Source: a gamma proteobacterium symbiont of Stewartia floridana | Lineage (GTDB): Bacteria; Pseudomonadota; Gammaproteobacteria; Chromatiales; Chromatiaceae | DNA length: 64,000 bases | Direction of reading: 5' to 3' | NCBI GenBank assembly: GCA_003676145.1 | Contig: NAUB01000027.1 | Coordinates: forward strand, 62,001 to 126,000 | Part shown: in pieces, positions 28,416 to 37,989 of the stretch | Layout: every line of letters starts with the position of its first letter | Position numbering within the stretch: the stretch's first letter is position 1 | Notes under the pieces: model-generated | The model's input: only the letters and a program-made list of their open reading frames with translations | What the model was told of the DNA's origin: nothing | The model's database searches: none | Translations under genes and position numbers: made by a program

Positions 28416-28889
28416 ATGGGAAAATACAAAATCCTATCTCTAGCAATTTGCTTTCTCAGTATAGGAGCCTGCAGTCAATCTTCAGAAGCTGACAAGAACA
28501 CCACTTCCACTCAGCAGGATTCTGAGAAATCAGTAACAGAGAAGATTGTAGAGACTAGCAAGGATACTTGGGAAAAGACCAAGCAGATGAGTAAGGATGC
28601 GACAGATGCCGTTGTCGACAGCAGTAAAAACGCCTATGAAGGGGCAAAACAGATGGGCAGTGATGCCGCAGATGCAGTGAGCGAAAAATCAAAAGAGGTC
28701 TACGACAGCACCAAACAGACTGCCTCCGAGATCGGTAGTACAGTGAAACAAGAGACGAGTGAAATGATGTCAACCGTCAGCAAGGAGAGCGGTGAAGCCT
28801 ATGAAGCGGCAAAGAATAAAACAGGTGAGCTGTACGAATCCGGTAAAGAAAAGGGAGCTGAAGTAATCGATTCCGTGAGCAATGAGTAG
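28416..28889 (+). CDS. LEA/apolipoprotein-like helical lipoprotein
   Basis: A 157-residue lipoprotein. The signal peptide ends in a lipobox (SIGAC, Cys19), then a Ser/Gln-rich linker. The rest (~40-155) consists of 11-residue-type amphipathic helical repeats rich in Lys, Glu, Ala, Ser and Thr, such as KSKEVYDSTKQTASEIG and SKESGEAYEAAKNKTGE. This resembles LEA_4 or YtxH-like proteins, often tied to desiccation or envelope stress. AGGAG lies well placed before the ATG. It stands alone. Confidence 0.75.
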   Translation: MGKYKILSLAICFLSIGACSQSSEADKNTTSTQQDSEKSVTEKIVETSKDTWEKTKQMSKDATDAVVDSSKNAYEGAKQMGSDAADAVSEKSKEVYDSTKQTASEIGSTVKQETSEMMSTVSKESGEAYEAAKNKTGELYESGKEKGAEVIDSVSNE

Positions 28890-29303
28890 GCTATTTTGAT
28901 TCAACAGATCAGTCGATCTCATACAGAATAATTTCAGCCCCATTCCCCCTGGCCCTCTCCGCTGGAGAGGGCTCCATTCTGGATCACCCTCAACATCCTG
29001 AAGGGACTGATACAGAAACATTCAGTATTTAATCTATTACTTATCTTTCTAAATTCATTACTGTCACATTGTTGTTGTATTCCGGTACCGCATTTAGATT
29101 TAGTCTAACTGGAATTGCCCCGCCAATTTGCCTTCCTGACAAATAAATCACACATAAAAAACCTACTAACCATCTCATTTCTAAGCAATAAGTGCATACG
29201 ACCACTGTTATTTATTAATTATATAGAGTATAAATAACCCACTTTTCATGTTGAAACAACTCGCTTCCAACAGGAGCGAGAGCACCAGACTCGGGTATGG
29301 TTC
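28890..29303. other. Intergenic region with a palindromic unit
   Basis: No gene was seen. A 9-bp perfect stem (GCCCTCTCC 28952-28960, GGAGAGGGC 28964-28972, 3-nt loop) resembles dispersed palindromic units and lacks a T-tract. The rest is AT-rich and would hold the promoter of the following gene. Confidence 0.5.
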
Positions 29304-31643
29304 ATGGCGATGAGTGGAGAGAACGAAAACAACCAACTACTGCACCTCTTAACTGAGAATATGCAGCAGCTGAAATCATCATGGCCGATCCTACCCTCTG
29401 GTATCTGGAATGCCTCTTCTGTGATGACGGCATTAAGGCATTTAAGTGAACTCACAAGAAAAAGTCGACAATCAGGATTGATCAGTGTCACTGACATCAC
29501 TCAAGCGATTGACAATATCATTACCAATGTTTATCAAAACGCCCAACAACCTGATCCTGTCGATATTAACAGGCTCAACCAGCTGCTCGAGGATTTGCAG
29601 CAGAAGATTCAGAGCATTCAACAGCAGAGAATCAGTGCCACTTATGAGCAGCAGAATGTTGACCTGATCTATCTTCACAATTCCAATCCCAGTGATAACC
29701 TGATCATTGAGGCTATTCAAAATAATGGATGGCAGGTCCTCAGTATCAGGACCATTGAAGAGCTGTTTGAGTCAAACAGCTTCGAACAGACCAAGGTAAT
29801 CCTCATAGACACTCAGTATCTGGAGAGTGTTGATCAGGTCAATCAAGTACTTGATCAGTTATCTGTAGAGAAGAAAAACCGACCGGAACTGATCTTTTTA
29901 ACCCCGGATTGTGATATCGAGATTCGCCTCCAGGTACTCCGGACAGGCGTTACTCAATGCTTCACTAAACCTATTAATATCAATGACTTAATATTAAGTA
30001 TCAGCAAAATAGTCTCACCGCAACATGAGCCTAGCAAACGGGTTCTGGTGGTAGAGGACGACGAGTCCCAAGCGAATTTTGCCACCGTCCTTCTTAATAA
30101 AGGCGGGTTAAAGACCCTTTCGATCACCAACCCCCTCAGTGTTCTCGATGCAGTTCAACAGTTTCAACCCGACCTGATCCTGATGGATCTCTACATGCCT
30201 GGAGCAAATGGCATTGAGCTCACCCAGGTAATTCGTGAAAAAGTTGAATTAATGCCGATTCCAATCGTCTTTTTATCCGGTGAAGATGACATGGAGAAAA
30301 AGCTCCTTGCACTTCACTCGGGCGCTGATGATTTCTTGACCAAACCTGTCAGGCCACAGCACTTGTTAGCAACGGTAAAAACCAGGATCAGTAGAGCAGA
30401 GGTGGTTTTTTGTGCTGGCAATAAAGGTTATATCGACCACACAACAGGTTTAGAGAGCCGTAAGATCTTATTACGCAGCCTTGATTGCAGCACACAGCAA
30501 ACTGCGAAAAACAACAAGACCCAGGGAATCATTTCGGTCAGATTTGCCGATCCAGATCAGCACAGACATAGTGAGATCTACACAGCTCTCCTGCTTGAAA
30601 CCGTAAAAGTAGTGAACGCGACACTTGATGCCAATGACAAAATTGCCCGCACATCGGTAACCAGCATCGGTATGTTGATAGTTCGTGAAAGCGCAGCGGC
30701 TATTGAACAATTCAGCGATACTATTTATAGACTTATCAAGGAGACTCTGAATAAATTAACAACAGAACCACACTCCGGCAAGTTTGGTATCGGTTTGGCG
30801 TATATAGACAATTCGCAGGAAGACACCGACGCCTATCTCCTCCAGGCTGAAACAGCTTCACTCAACGCCTATCGTCAACAAGTCAGTGGCTATCTTACTC
30901 ATAAGGATCAAAGCGAGGTTTTGGAAAGGGAAGAAACCTCTCCGGATCAGTTTCAACAACAACAGTTCAATAACGCCCTTGTAACCAATCTTATCGAATT
31001 CAAGGAGCAAGCCTTCAGCGCCACCAACCAGAGTGGCAATCAGATCATTGAACTGAGCCCAAGACCAGCACCGGCAACCGATATTATTCTGATCTCAGAC
31101 AGCATTTTTCTAACCGCGGAGCAATATCAACTCAGCGACAAACTTGACCAGTATATCTGCCAATATGGCTTGAACTTCTTGGGTAAAAATGCGTTGAGCG
31201 GATCAGCAAAAAAGATATTACTACCAATCTCAGCCCAAGCGATTCACAACGATACTTTTATCGATTTCATCAAATCAGAATTACGTCGATTGCAGTTGGT
31301 TGGTACCGGCTTGATCATGGAGTTCAATCTACCGTCTCTCGCAAAGGACCTTAAAAAGGCCCGTCACCTGCTCGGTGAACTGTCATCTTTAGGCATCGAT
31401 ACGCTACTCGGTAATTTTGCTTGTAACGATACTGCCTATAAGGTGCTTGCCTATCTGAATGCTGATGGCGTGCGTCCCCATTTCACACTACTGAAGGCCG
31501 ATTTTGAAGAGATCAATGATATTGCAACTCAGATTCACTCACTAAACGCAAAAATCATTTTACCGCGGGTTGATAATTTCGACCAAGTCAGTCTGTACTG
31601 GTCGGAAGCTGCAGACTATGTTCAATCAAGTTATGACTTTTAG
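29304..31643 (+). CDS. Double-receiver protein with degenerate GGDEF- and EAL-like halves
   Basis: A 779-residue cytoplasmic protein. Residues ~1-110 are helical and Gln-rich. Receiver 1 (~118-235) is partly degenerate, with a candidate Asp in ILIDTQYL. Receiver 2 (~248-365) is complete (VVEDDES, LMDLYMPG, FLSGEDD, TKPVRP). A GGDEF-like region (~375-520) has lost the GGDEF motif. The C-terminal EAL-like region (~590-779) has neither EAL nor DDFGTG (it reads LLGNFACND). It is therefore probably a non-catalytic, FimX-like effector driven by phosphorylation. The ATG at 29304 has a second Met two codons later and a weak ribosome site. The degenerate-domain calls rest on overall pattern. Confidence 0.78.
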   Translation: MAMSGENENNQLLHLLTENMQQLKSSWPILPSGIWNASSVMTALRHLSELTRKSRQSGLISVTDITQAIDNIITNVYQNAQQPDPVDINRLNQLLEDLQQKIQSIQQQRISATYEQQNVDLIYLHNSNPSDNLIIEAIQNNGWQVLSIRTIEELFESNSFEQTKVILIDTQYLESVDQVNQVLDQLSVEKKNRPELIFLTPDCDIEIRLQVLRTGVTQCFTKPININDLILSISKIVSPQHEPSKRVLVVEDDESQANFATVLLNKGGLKTLSITNPLSVLDAVQQFQPDLILMDLYMPGANGIELTQVIREKVELMPIPIVFLSGEDDMEKKLLALHSGADDFLTKPVRPQHLLATVKTRISRAEVVFCAGNKGYIDHTTGLESRKILLRSLDCSTQQTAKNNKTQGIISVRFADPDQHRHSEIYTALLLETVKVVNATLDANDKIARTSVTSIGMLIVRESAAAIEQFSDTIYRLIKETLNKLTTEPHSGKFGIGLAYIDNSQEDTDAYLLQAETASLNAYRQQVSGYLTHKDQSEVLEREETSPDQFQQQQFNNALVTNLIEFKEQAFSATNQSGNQIIELSPRPAPATDIILISDSIFLTAEQYQLSDKLDQYICQYGLNFLGKNALSGSAKKILLPISAQAIHNDTFIDFIKSELRRLQLVGTGLIMEFNLPSLAKDLKKARHLLGELSSLGIDTLLGNFACNDTAYKVLAYLNADGVRPHFTLLKADFEEINDIATQIHSLNAKIILPRVDNFDQVSLYWSEAADYVQSSYDF

Positions 31644-31711
31644 CGCCGGATAAGGACTGGCACGGCTACGGATTTCGCTGAATTCTGGTTCAATGGAGAT
31701 TGATTTTTCAG

Positions 31712-32566
31712 ATGATTGACTGGTTGATACGTTTATTCTTCGATAATTACCCCTATTCATTGAAGAAACTCTTTAAACTTAGATCCTGGTTACCACTCCT
31801 CCTGCTGCCTCTATCTACAGCAGGCCCGGTTCAATCTGAGCAACTGCCAATCGAAAATCTGTTACAACGCAGCTATCTCGATGACTACTACAGCAATGTG
31901 GTATATGGCTACCGAATTGTCACGGAAACGGAAAAATATGGCGCTCGTTATACCGGTAATAGCCTGCGTTGCTCAAACTGTCACTTGAATGCTGGCCGTA
32001 AGGAGTATGGACTGCCGCTCAATGTGGCCGGAATGTATCCCAAATGGCGAAGTAAAAACGGTCGACGTAATGGCATTGGCTTACGCATCCGAGAGTGCTT
32101 CGTCTACAGTATGAATGGCATTATGCCCCCTGAAGACGCTCCAGAGGTGATGGCGGTAGCTGCCTATATCTCATATCTGTCACACGGAGAGACAATCGGC
32201 GAAGCCCCTGCAGGCCGTGGGGTCCCAACACTACCTGACACCGGTTACGATCCAAACCCGGCGTCAGGCAAAGCCATCTATGATCAGAAGTGCGCTGCCT
32301 GCCATGGTCCCAACGGCCAAGGGATCGCACACATGCCTCCACTATGGGGCATGAATGCCTATAACGAGGGAGCCGGTATGGCAGGAGTACATCGAGCTGC
32401 CGGATTCATCTGGGCAAATATGCCTCTTGGGCAGGAACGTACTCTAAGCCATCAACAGGCGTTGGATGTCGCGGCTTATATCAACATGCAGATTCGGCCT
32501 GGTGACCCCAGGGAATACAAACTTTTAAAACTATTCGAGACAATTTCTTGGTTTTTCGATCGATGA
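31712..32566 (+). CDS. tsdA: TsdA-like dihaem cytochrome c (thiosulfate dehydrogenase candidate)
   Basis: A 284-residue periplasmic cytochrome with a signal segment (WLPLLLLPLSTAGPVQS) and two c-haem sites, CSNCH (~87) and CAACH (~194). The first domain matches the TsdA pattern: haem-binding GNSLRCSNCHLNAG, then YPKWRS, then RIRECFVYSMNG, where Cys ~129 corresponds to the unusual Cys axial ligand of TsdA. TsdA joins two thiosulfates into tetrathionate and passes electrons on. The chosen start is the ATG at 31712; a TTG lies 12 nt upstream. A SulP transporter follows 61 bp later. Another cytochrome of the same superfamily remains possible. Confidence 0.78.
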   Translation: MIDWLIRLFFDNYPYSLKKLFKLRSWLPLLLLPLSTAGPVQSEQLPIENLLQRSYLDDYYSNVVYGYRIVTETEKYGARYTGNSLRCSNCHLNAGRKEYGLPLNVAGMYPKWRSKNGRRNGIGLRIRECFVYSMNGIMPPEDAPEVMAVAAYISYLSHGETIGEAPAGRGVPTLPDTGYDPNPASGKAIYDQKCAACHGPNGQGIAHMPPLWGMNAYNEGAGMAGVHRAAGFIWANMPLGQERTLSHQQALDVAAYINMQIRPGDPREYKLLKLFETISWFFDR

Positions 32567-32627
32567 ATAGGTGCCATGGAGGGTATAGACATTTGAGGTT
32601 GGCCAGAGGGCCAATAGTCATATTGCC

Positions 32628-34214
32628 ATGGCACTAAATCTGCTAGCGGACATATCGCCATGGCGCCCCAGTCACTCTCCCGGCTTAAATATCAGAAGTG
32701 AGCTGTTTGCAGCCCTGATCGGCGCCATTCTGGTTATTCCTCAAGGGATCACTTTTGCCTATCTCGCCGGACTTCCTCCTGAATACGGAATCTATACAGC
32801 GATTTTTGTCACGCTCTTTGCCAGCCTGTTTGGTACCAGTTCCATGCTGGGAGGACCCAACACAGCCGTTGCGATTCTGATCGGGATTGCAGTCGCTCCC
32901 TTTGCCGGGCGGGGAAGTCCACTCTATATTGAGTATGTTTTATTGCTCAGTTTCATGGTTGGTTTGATACAGCTTACGATCTGGTTGTTACGGGGTGGTC
33001 GGTTTTTCATGTATCTGAGTCCTGCTGCAATCACAGGCATCACCACAGGAGTGGGATTCATACTGATACTCTCATCACTCGATGGCATCTTTGGCCTCTC
33101 CTCTTCCGATACCCATTTTTTTTACCATAAACTCTATTTTTTGTTTGATGATGCTGAGAACTTAGTCAATCCTTTCAGCTTTACCGTCGGAGCAATTACG
33201 GTAGTCGCCGGCATGATCGCCCGTCACTATATCACCCGCTATGCAATCCTCATCGCCATTACTGTTGGTTATCTCTGTGGCTTGATATTAATGTCCTTCC
33301 ATTCCCAAGTGGAGATGGAACTTGAATTACTGGGACATTTACCGATCAACCCATTACCTGTTTCACATCCCCCTATGGGGACAGACTATCTGATTACCGG
33401 CCTGGCCATGTTACCTGATGCACTGATTATCGCACTGATCGGATTGGCTCAGTCGATGGTAATCGTTAAACAGCTTCGCAACGATACGGACCAACCAATC
33501 CAACCGGATAAAGAGGTGTTTGCTCAAGGCATAGCGAATCTCATGGCCCCGTTTTTTTCCAGCTTCGCCGGATCAGGAAGTTTCAATCGTACCCAGGTGA
33601 ACCAGTCAATGCATGCAGAGACACCTCTAACCGGCATAGTCTCAGCTGGTATCGTACTGGTTTTGATCTTGCTGCTTGGCCCCGTGCTTACCTATCTGCC
33701 AATGCCAGCCATCTCCGGAACTTTGATGCTGGTTGGTATTGGTATGATCAAGACAGATGAGATCAAGCGTTTGTTCAACTGGCGGGGAGAATTGGCTGTC
33801 TTCACTACAACCCTATTCTGTATCGTATTTCTAGGTCTACAAACCGGCTTGGTAGTCGCTCTGATATTGTCAGTTCTGTTATTTGTTATCTCTGCTTCCA
33901 GTCTTGAACTGATTGTTGAACGGGAGGCGGTTTCGGTCAAAATCCGTGTAGAAGGCCACCTGTTCTATGCTTCGATCGATCAACTTAGTCAGATACTGAA
34001 AAAACACCGCCGGGAAAATGTGATTCTTGACCTGAGTGTTGTCACCTACCTTGATCTTTCAGCTACCGAAGCGATTGCCAAGGAATTAGCAAAACGAAAT
34101 AATGAGAGCACCTTCTTCGCAGTCAAGTTGAGTTCAGAAAGACTACAAAACCAGTTTGAAGCCAGGATGGCAGGCCAGCCAGTTCAGTTTATTCAGTACA
34201 ATCATACCTATTAA
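32628..34214 (+). CDS. SulP-family anion transporter with STAS domain
   Basis: A 528-residue transporter, distinct from the one at 16938. The SulP membrane domain covers ~20-430 (VIPQGITFAYLAGLPPEYGIYTA at the start, FAGSGSFNRTQVNQSM mid-protein). The STAS domain covers ~435-525. Its place 61 bp after the TsdA-like gene suggests a shared transcript and a sulfur-oxyanion substrate such as sulfate, but the substrate cannot be fixed from sequence. Confidence 0.87.
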   Translation: MALNLLADISPWRPSHSPGLNIRSELFAALIGAILVIPQGITFAYLAGLPPEYGIYTAIFVTLFASLFGTSSMLGGPNTAVAILIGIAVAPFAGRGSPLYIEYVLLLSFMVGLIQLTIWLLRGGRFFMYLSPAAITGITTGVGFILILSSLDGIFGLSSSDTHFFYHKLYFLFDDAENLVNPFSFTVGAITVVAGMIARHYITRYAILIAITVGYLCGLILMSFHSQVEMELELLGHLPINPLPVSHPPMGTDYLITGLAMLPDALIIALIGLAQSMVIVKQLRNDTDQPIQPDKEVFAQGIANLMAPFFSSFAGSGSFNRTQVNQSMHAETPLTGIVSAGIVLVLILLLGPVLTYLPMPAISGTLMLVGIGMIKTDEIKRLFNWRGELAVFTTTLFCIVFLGLQTGLVVALILSVLLFVISASSLELIVEREAVSVKIRVEGHLFYASIDQLSQILKKHRRENVILDLSVVTYLDLSATEAIAKELAKRNNESTFFAVKLSSERLQNQFEARMAGQPVQFIQYNHTY

Positions 34215-35097
34215 CCCGGCGAATCAGTAAGTTGTGTTCTGCAACCCTGCTTAATAGGTAAGTAATCACCGAAGTTACTATTTTTTATGTTTCGTTTTTC
34301 TGGTTGAGCTCAAGAAAATGATAGATCACCAGGACGACCGGTATCCACACAGAATCGCCATATTATCTTTCAGTCTGTTAATGAATGACGCTTAGTATGA
34401 AGCAAGATGACGAAGCCTGGAACAAGCATGCTGTGATTAATATTCTGTTTTTAGTTAAGCTACTGTGAACTGACCCATCATGCCCATATCTTCGTGTTCG
34501 AGAATATGGCAATGGTACATATAGGGATAGTCATCGGTGGCAGGATAGTCAAAGCGCACAACCAATCAGAAACCGTCGTCTTGAAATACGATTCAACACT
34601 TTCATTTAATAATTGATCTCCAAAACCATAACCTAGCCTGTGATCAACTTGGAGCACCTGATAATCATCAGTAATATATTCTGAGTATCATGCAGATGAA
34701 CCATTAAGATCGGGAGACTCACAAATTCAACTGTGCACTTACTACTCCCAGCTGGTTGTTCTCCACAAATACCTCAAATAGAAACAGAGCGATCTAACCT
34801 TATTTAAATCGTCTTCGTAAAATTATGCAGCTGTGGTCTATTGAGGTGAAAGAGATCCTGCTGATTTGGATCAAACGATATAAAAAGCTATTCACTAAGC
34901 TAAATGCCTGTCAGGTAAAGATTGATTTTTAAAGCGACAACACACTTTTGAGTACGTAATTATTCACCTTCCGTTACCTGCCAACCTAATCTACAGTATA
35001 GATTATGCTTTTGAACATAGCTCAATTGAGGAGGGGGAGTTAAGAGTGCTTTAGGCCCAGCTTTGGTCAATTCTTTATAATTCCCACACAACTTATA
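34215..35097. other. Gap holding a gene remnant
   Basis: Other than the multicopper-oxidase remnant (34455-34770), this 883-bp stretch holds no intact gene. A short stem AGTAA/TTACT at 34261-34279 followed by a T-run (34280-34287) is a weak terminator candidate for the SulP gene. The part from 34800 to 35097 is AT-rich and probably contains the promoter of the next lipoprotein gene. Confidence 0.5.
34455..34770 (-). pseudogene. Decayed multicopper oxidase, C-terminal fragment
   Basis: Read on the minus strand, the last ~35 codons (from about 34560 to the TAA at 34455-34457) give VRFDYPATDDYPYMYHC, then HILEHEDMGMMGQFTVA and stop. This is the C-terminal type-1/type-2/3 copper site of multicopper oxidases (HCHxxxHxxxGMM). 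Further upstream, similarity continues only by changing frame: YFKTTV and YQVLQ in one frame, PILMVHLHDTQ in another (family pattern HPxHxHGxQFQVL). In the terminal frame an in-frame TGA breaks the sequence. Several frameshifts and a missing N-terminus mark it as a dead remnant. Such oxidases handle copper or metals. Confidence 0.75.
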
Positions 35098-37368
35098 ATG
35101 TCTAATATAAAAGTACTCTACTTCCTAACGCTTCTGTTTTCCCTTGCGTTGCTGGCTGGATGCAATCATTCCGATTCAGAGGATAACGAATCCAGCACAA
35201 CAATATCGGGCAGTCTGATTACCGATGATGATTCAGATGAGTCGTCCACCGCCTGTCCCAGTAGCGCTGTCAAGGTTTTGGCATTGCGTGATGCCGAAAC
35301 CGTTTCGCAAGCCGACATAACTCAGGCTTGTGAGTTTTCGCTTGATATTCCTGCAGAGACACCGGTTTCTCTTAAATTTGTCGATGCTTCAGGAGAGGAT
35401 GTTGGTGTACTGATCTATGACAACCCTCGAATCGGCCAGGGGGGAAGCCTGGAGGAGTTCATCGACCGGTTCCAACTGCCACAGGGCGCAAATGAAGATA
35501 TTGGCAATGTCCTTCTGTTACCTGAGCAGGTAATCGCACTTCTTCAACGAAATCCATTGCGCTATCAGGACAGTGATGGAGATGGCGTGGTTGATGCGAT
35601 GGATGCAGATTTCAACTTGACTGACCTGCTCTCCAACCAGGATGTTGATAACGACAGCATCAATAATGAAGATGATAACTGCCCATATGAATTCAACCCA
35701 AACCAGGAAGATACAAATCAGGATGGTACGGGGGATGCGTGTTCCACTCCATCTGATCAGCCGCTGTATGGCCAGTTGACTCTGAGTCTGGTTAAAAAAC
35801 TCGCCACAGAGGAAGAGGTTCAGGCGATCATGGATGACCCTGCCCTACTCGATTCGACGCTGTTGGATGTGTCAGAAGATGATCCCAATACGATTGTATT
35901 TGGCCCCATCCCACAAAAAGGTAATTGGATTGTCACGAACGACCAGAAGGTTATGGTTGACCCTGACGGTTACTTTACCTTGGAGCCGATAGCAGACCCG
36001 GGCTCAGGTATGGCGATTGTGGTTAGAGAAGTCACAGATGATAAGCCGCTATTTACCTTTCCTCTGCACAAGTTGAGCACCGATGCATCGAACCCGGCGG
36101 TTATCGATATAAAGGGTACGTTCCCAAGGCCATGTGGCATGGATGGGGGTGTCTGTCATAATCCAGCCGTCGCTGCGAAAGGCGGTGCAGTACATCACAT
36201 CAATCATGGGATTGTCCATTTACCACCGATACGGCCGTTCGAAGAGCAGGGAGATGAGGGTGTCGAAGGAAATTGCAAAGAGGACTACAACATGTATCCC
36301 TGCTGCCTGGACTACGACGGTCCTTTGGCAGGCCCTGACGCCGAACCGCAAACCGATTCGGTAACAGAAGTCCAAGTCTACCTCGGCTCCACCTGCCATG
36401 AATCGGTACTGCACAACTGTTGCACGAATGAGCGTGGAGACTTTGCCTATCGCGCGGTCGAGATCTTACGAATATTCTCTGACAGTATCGATGAGTTGTA
36501 TGAGCCAATCGGCTGTCACGACAACCATAAAAAAAGAAACTGTCAATGGATTGATTACGACACCGACCACCGGGGTCTTTATCTGTCTGAAACTTCTCCA
36601 AGCATCATTCAACGCTCTGCTCGATATCAGGAGAACACACGTCCGCAAACAGGCCCCCTCTTTATCGAAAATATCGTTGTTGGCTGCGGCGAAGAGAAAA
36701 CACTCCATATGTACAACAACACCTGCAGAAACGAAACGGTCATCCACTTTGAACGGAATATCGGCGGCTCAGCAAAACTCAATGGGGACGGAGTTGAAAA
36801 TGAGCGTGAAATTCCCGCGAACGAACGCGCCAACCCGTTGGTTGTGAAACATTACAAAGATGGTGTAGACAATTTTATCTTTCAGCGGTCCATAACCTAC
36901 ACAGCACCATCAGAGGCAGGCATTGCTGATGCTATTTCCGTGCAGGCTGGTGGTATTCATCGACGTGTCAATATCGAAGTGGTTTGTGACAACACAGTAG
37001 TAGAAGAGCCCCCACCGGAAGAGGAAGAGGAGGTCACGGAACCACCACCGACAACCAACCCTGAAATTGACGTGGTCGAACAGACTGCTTTCCTGTTCGA
37101 TCACTACATCGGCAGGTCACCCTGCCCTCAGGAGATTGGCCAGCTCAATATAGGCAACAGTGGCGATGGCACTTTGAGGTGGCGGATTGAGCACAATATC
37201 CCGTGGCTGGATGCGGTACCTGCAAGTGGCATAGCACCGTCCACCGTATCACTTCGGTTCAACTGCAATGTGAGCGGTCCTGGCAATCTGAGTGGAAACT
37301 TTTCGATCGTATCGGATAACGCAATAAACAGTCCGTTATCAATTCCTGTGGGTGGTACGGTTCACTGA
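35098..37368 (+). CDS. Large lipoprotein with calcium-binding (TSP3-like) repeats
   Basis: A 756-residue exported protein with lipobox LLAGC (Cys22) and an acidic Ser/Asp linker. It carries thrombospondin-type-3-like Ca sites (DSDGDGVVDAMD, and DNDSINNEDDNCPYEFNPNQ followed by a matching DxNQDGTGDAC-type end) at ~155-220, a Cys-rich middle (~340-580) with many CC and CxC-like pairs, an acidic Pro/Glu linker (PPPEEEEEVTEPPP), and a C-terminal Ig/BACON-like domain (~650-756) ending PLSIPVGGTVH. Probably a surface-exposed structural or binding protein. No enzymatic motif was recognised. It stands alone. Confidence 0.75.
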   Translation: MSNIKVLYFLTLLFSLALLAGCNHSDSEDNESSTTISGSLITDDDSDESSTACPSSAVKVLALRDAETVSQADITQACEFSLDIPAETPVSLKFVDASGEDVGVLIYDNPRIGQGGSLEEFIDRFQLPQGANEDIGNVLLLPEQVIALLQRNPLRYQDSDGDGVVDAMDADFNLTDLLSNQDVDNDSINNEDDNCPYEFNPNQEDTNQDGTGDACSTPSDQPLYGQLTLSLVKKLATEEEVQAIMDDPALLDSTLLDVSEDDPNTIVFGPIPQKGNWIVTNDQKVMVDPDGYFTLEPIADPGSGMAIVVREVTDDKPLFTFPLHKLSTDASNPAVIDIKGTFPRPCGMDGGVCHNPAVAAKGGAVHHINHGIVHLPPIRPFEEQGDEGVEGNCKEDYNMYPCCLDYDGPLAGPDAEPQTDSVTEVQVYLGSTCHESVLHNCCTNERGDFAYRAVEILRIFSDSIDELYEPIGCHDNHKKRNCQWIDYDTDHRGLYLSETSPSIIQRSARYQENTRPQTGPLFIENIVVGCGEEKTLHMYNNTCRNETVIHFERNIGGSAKLNGDGVENEREIPANERANPLVVKHYKDGVDNFIFQRSITYTAPSEAGIADAISVQAGGIHRRVNIEVVCDNTVVEEPPPEEEEEVTEPPPTTNPEIDVVEQTAFLFDHYIGRSPCPQEIGQLNIGNSGDGTLRWRIEHNIPWLDAVPASGIAPSTVSLRFNCNVSGPGNLSGNFSIVSDNAINSPLSIPVGGTVH

Positions 37369-37677
37369 CATGCAACGTTAGGCGAACAAAACGGATTTTT
37401 ATATTTGACCATCAACGCCTGGATCTGAAGTAATCGGCTTTACACTGAGTCGTTATTAGGGAATTTGAAAAATGTTATTTCCCGACAGTCTGTGTGCTGG
37501 TGAAACAAGAGAACAAAGACCGTCATAGTCAGGTTGGCGTCTATCTGCACTGCATCCCGGAATAGCTACCAGCCGAAAATACCCGCTGAAAAAACAAATC
37601 ACGGTTGTTATTTTGACTGAAAAGAAAAAGGCCCAAAACACCGCTATCACTAGAGTATTTTAGGCCTTTCCGATTGT
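37369..37677. other. Intergenic region, no gene seen
   Basis: It lies between the convergent lipoprotein gene and tRNA-fMet. It contains the tRNA terminator (37624-37670) but no open frame with recognisable content. The rimP-nusA-infB genes, which follow this tRNA in many relatives, are absent. Confidence 0.5.
37624..37670 (-). terminator. Rho-independent terminator after tRNA-fMet
   Basis: Read on the minus strand, AAAGGCC with a following A-rich stretch pairs with a T-rich stretch and GGCCTTT, and the stem runs directly into a T-tract. It starts 8 nt past the tRNA 3' end. Confidence 0.75.
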
Positions 37678-37754
<77 letters not shown>

Positions 37755-37865
37755 TCAAGGTGGGGAATACTACCTGTGATGGACCTGGATGACAAGCCCT
37801 TTATAAAAAAATTTTAAAAGATTTGAAACATTAGATTAGACAGCCCGGAGAGGCAGAAAATTCAA

Positions 37866-37963
37866 CACTTTTTCAGACTGAAAAAGTGGAAAAAAATGCC
37901 TAAAACAGATCGATCTGTAAGGGATTTGCGAGGTGATCCGGGATGAATCGACCCGATTCATCC
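37866..37963. other. Two perfect hairpins between nuoN and tRNA-fMet
   Basis: Hairpin A: CACTTTTTCAG (37866-37876) and CTGAAAAAGTG (37878-37888), 11 bp. Hairpin B: GGATGAATCG (37941-37950) and CGATTCATCC (37954-37963), 10 bp, extended outward by AGGTG/CACCT. They lie just past the nuoN stop and may end or process the nuo transcript before the tRNA. Confidence 0.5.
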
Positions 37964-37989
37964 TCGAACCACCTGGCCTGACGCCGGGG

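Noticed and set aside
28186-28446. 86-residue minus-strand ORF
   Set aside because: It overlaps the well-supported lipoprotein start, is AT-rich in composition, and has no recognisable features.
34397-34468. 23-codon plus ORF in the gap after SulP
   Set aside because: Too short, no ribosome site, and overlaps the multicopper oxidase remnant.
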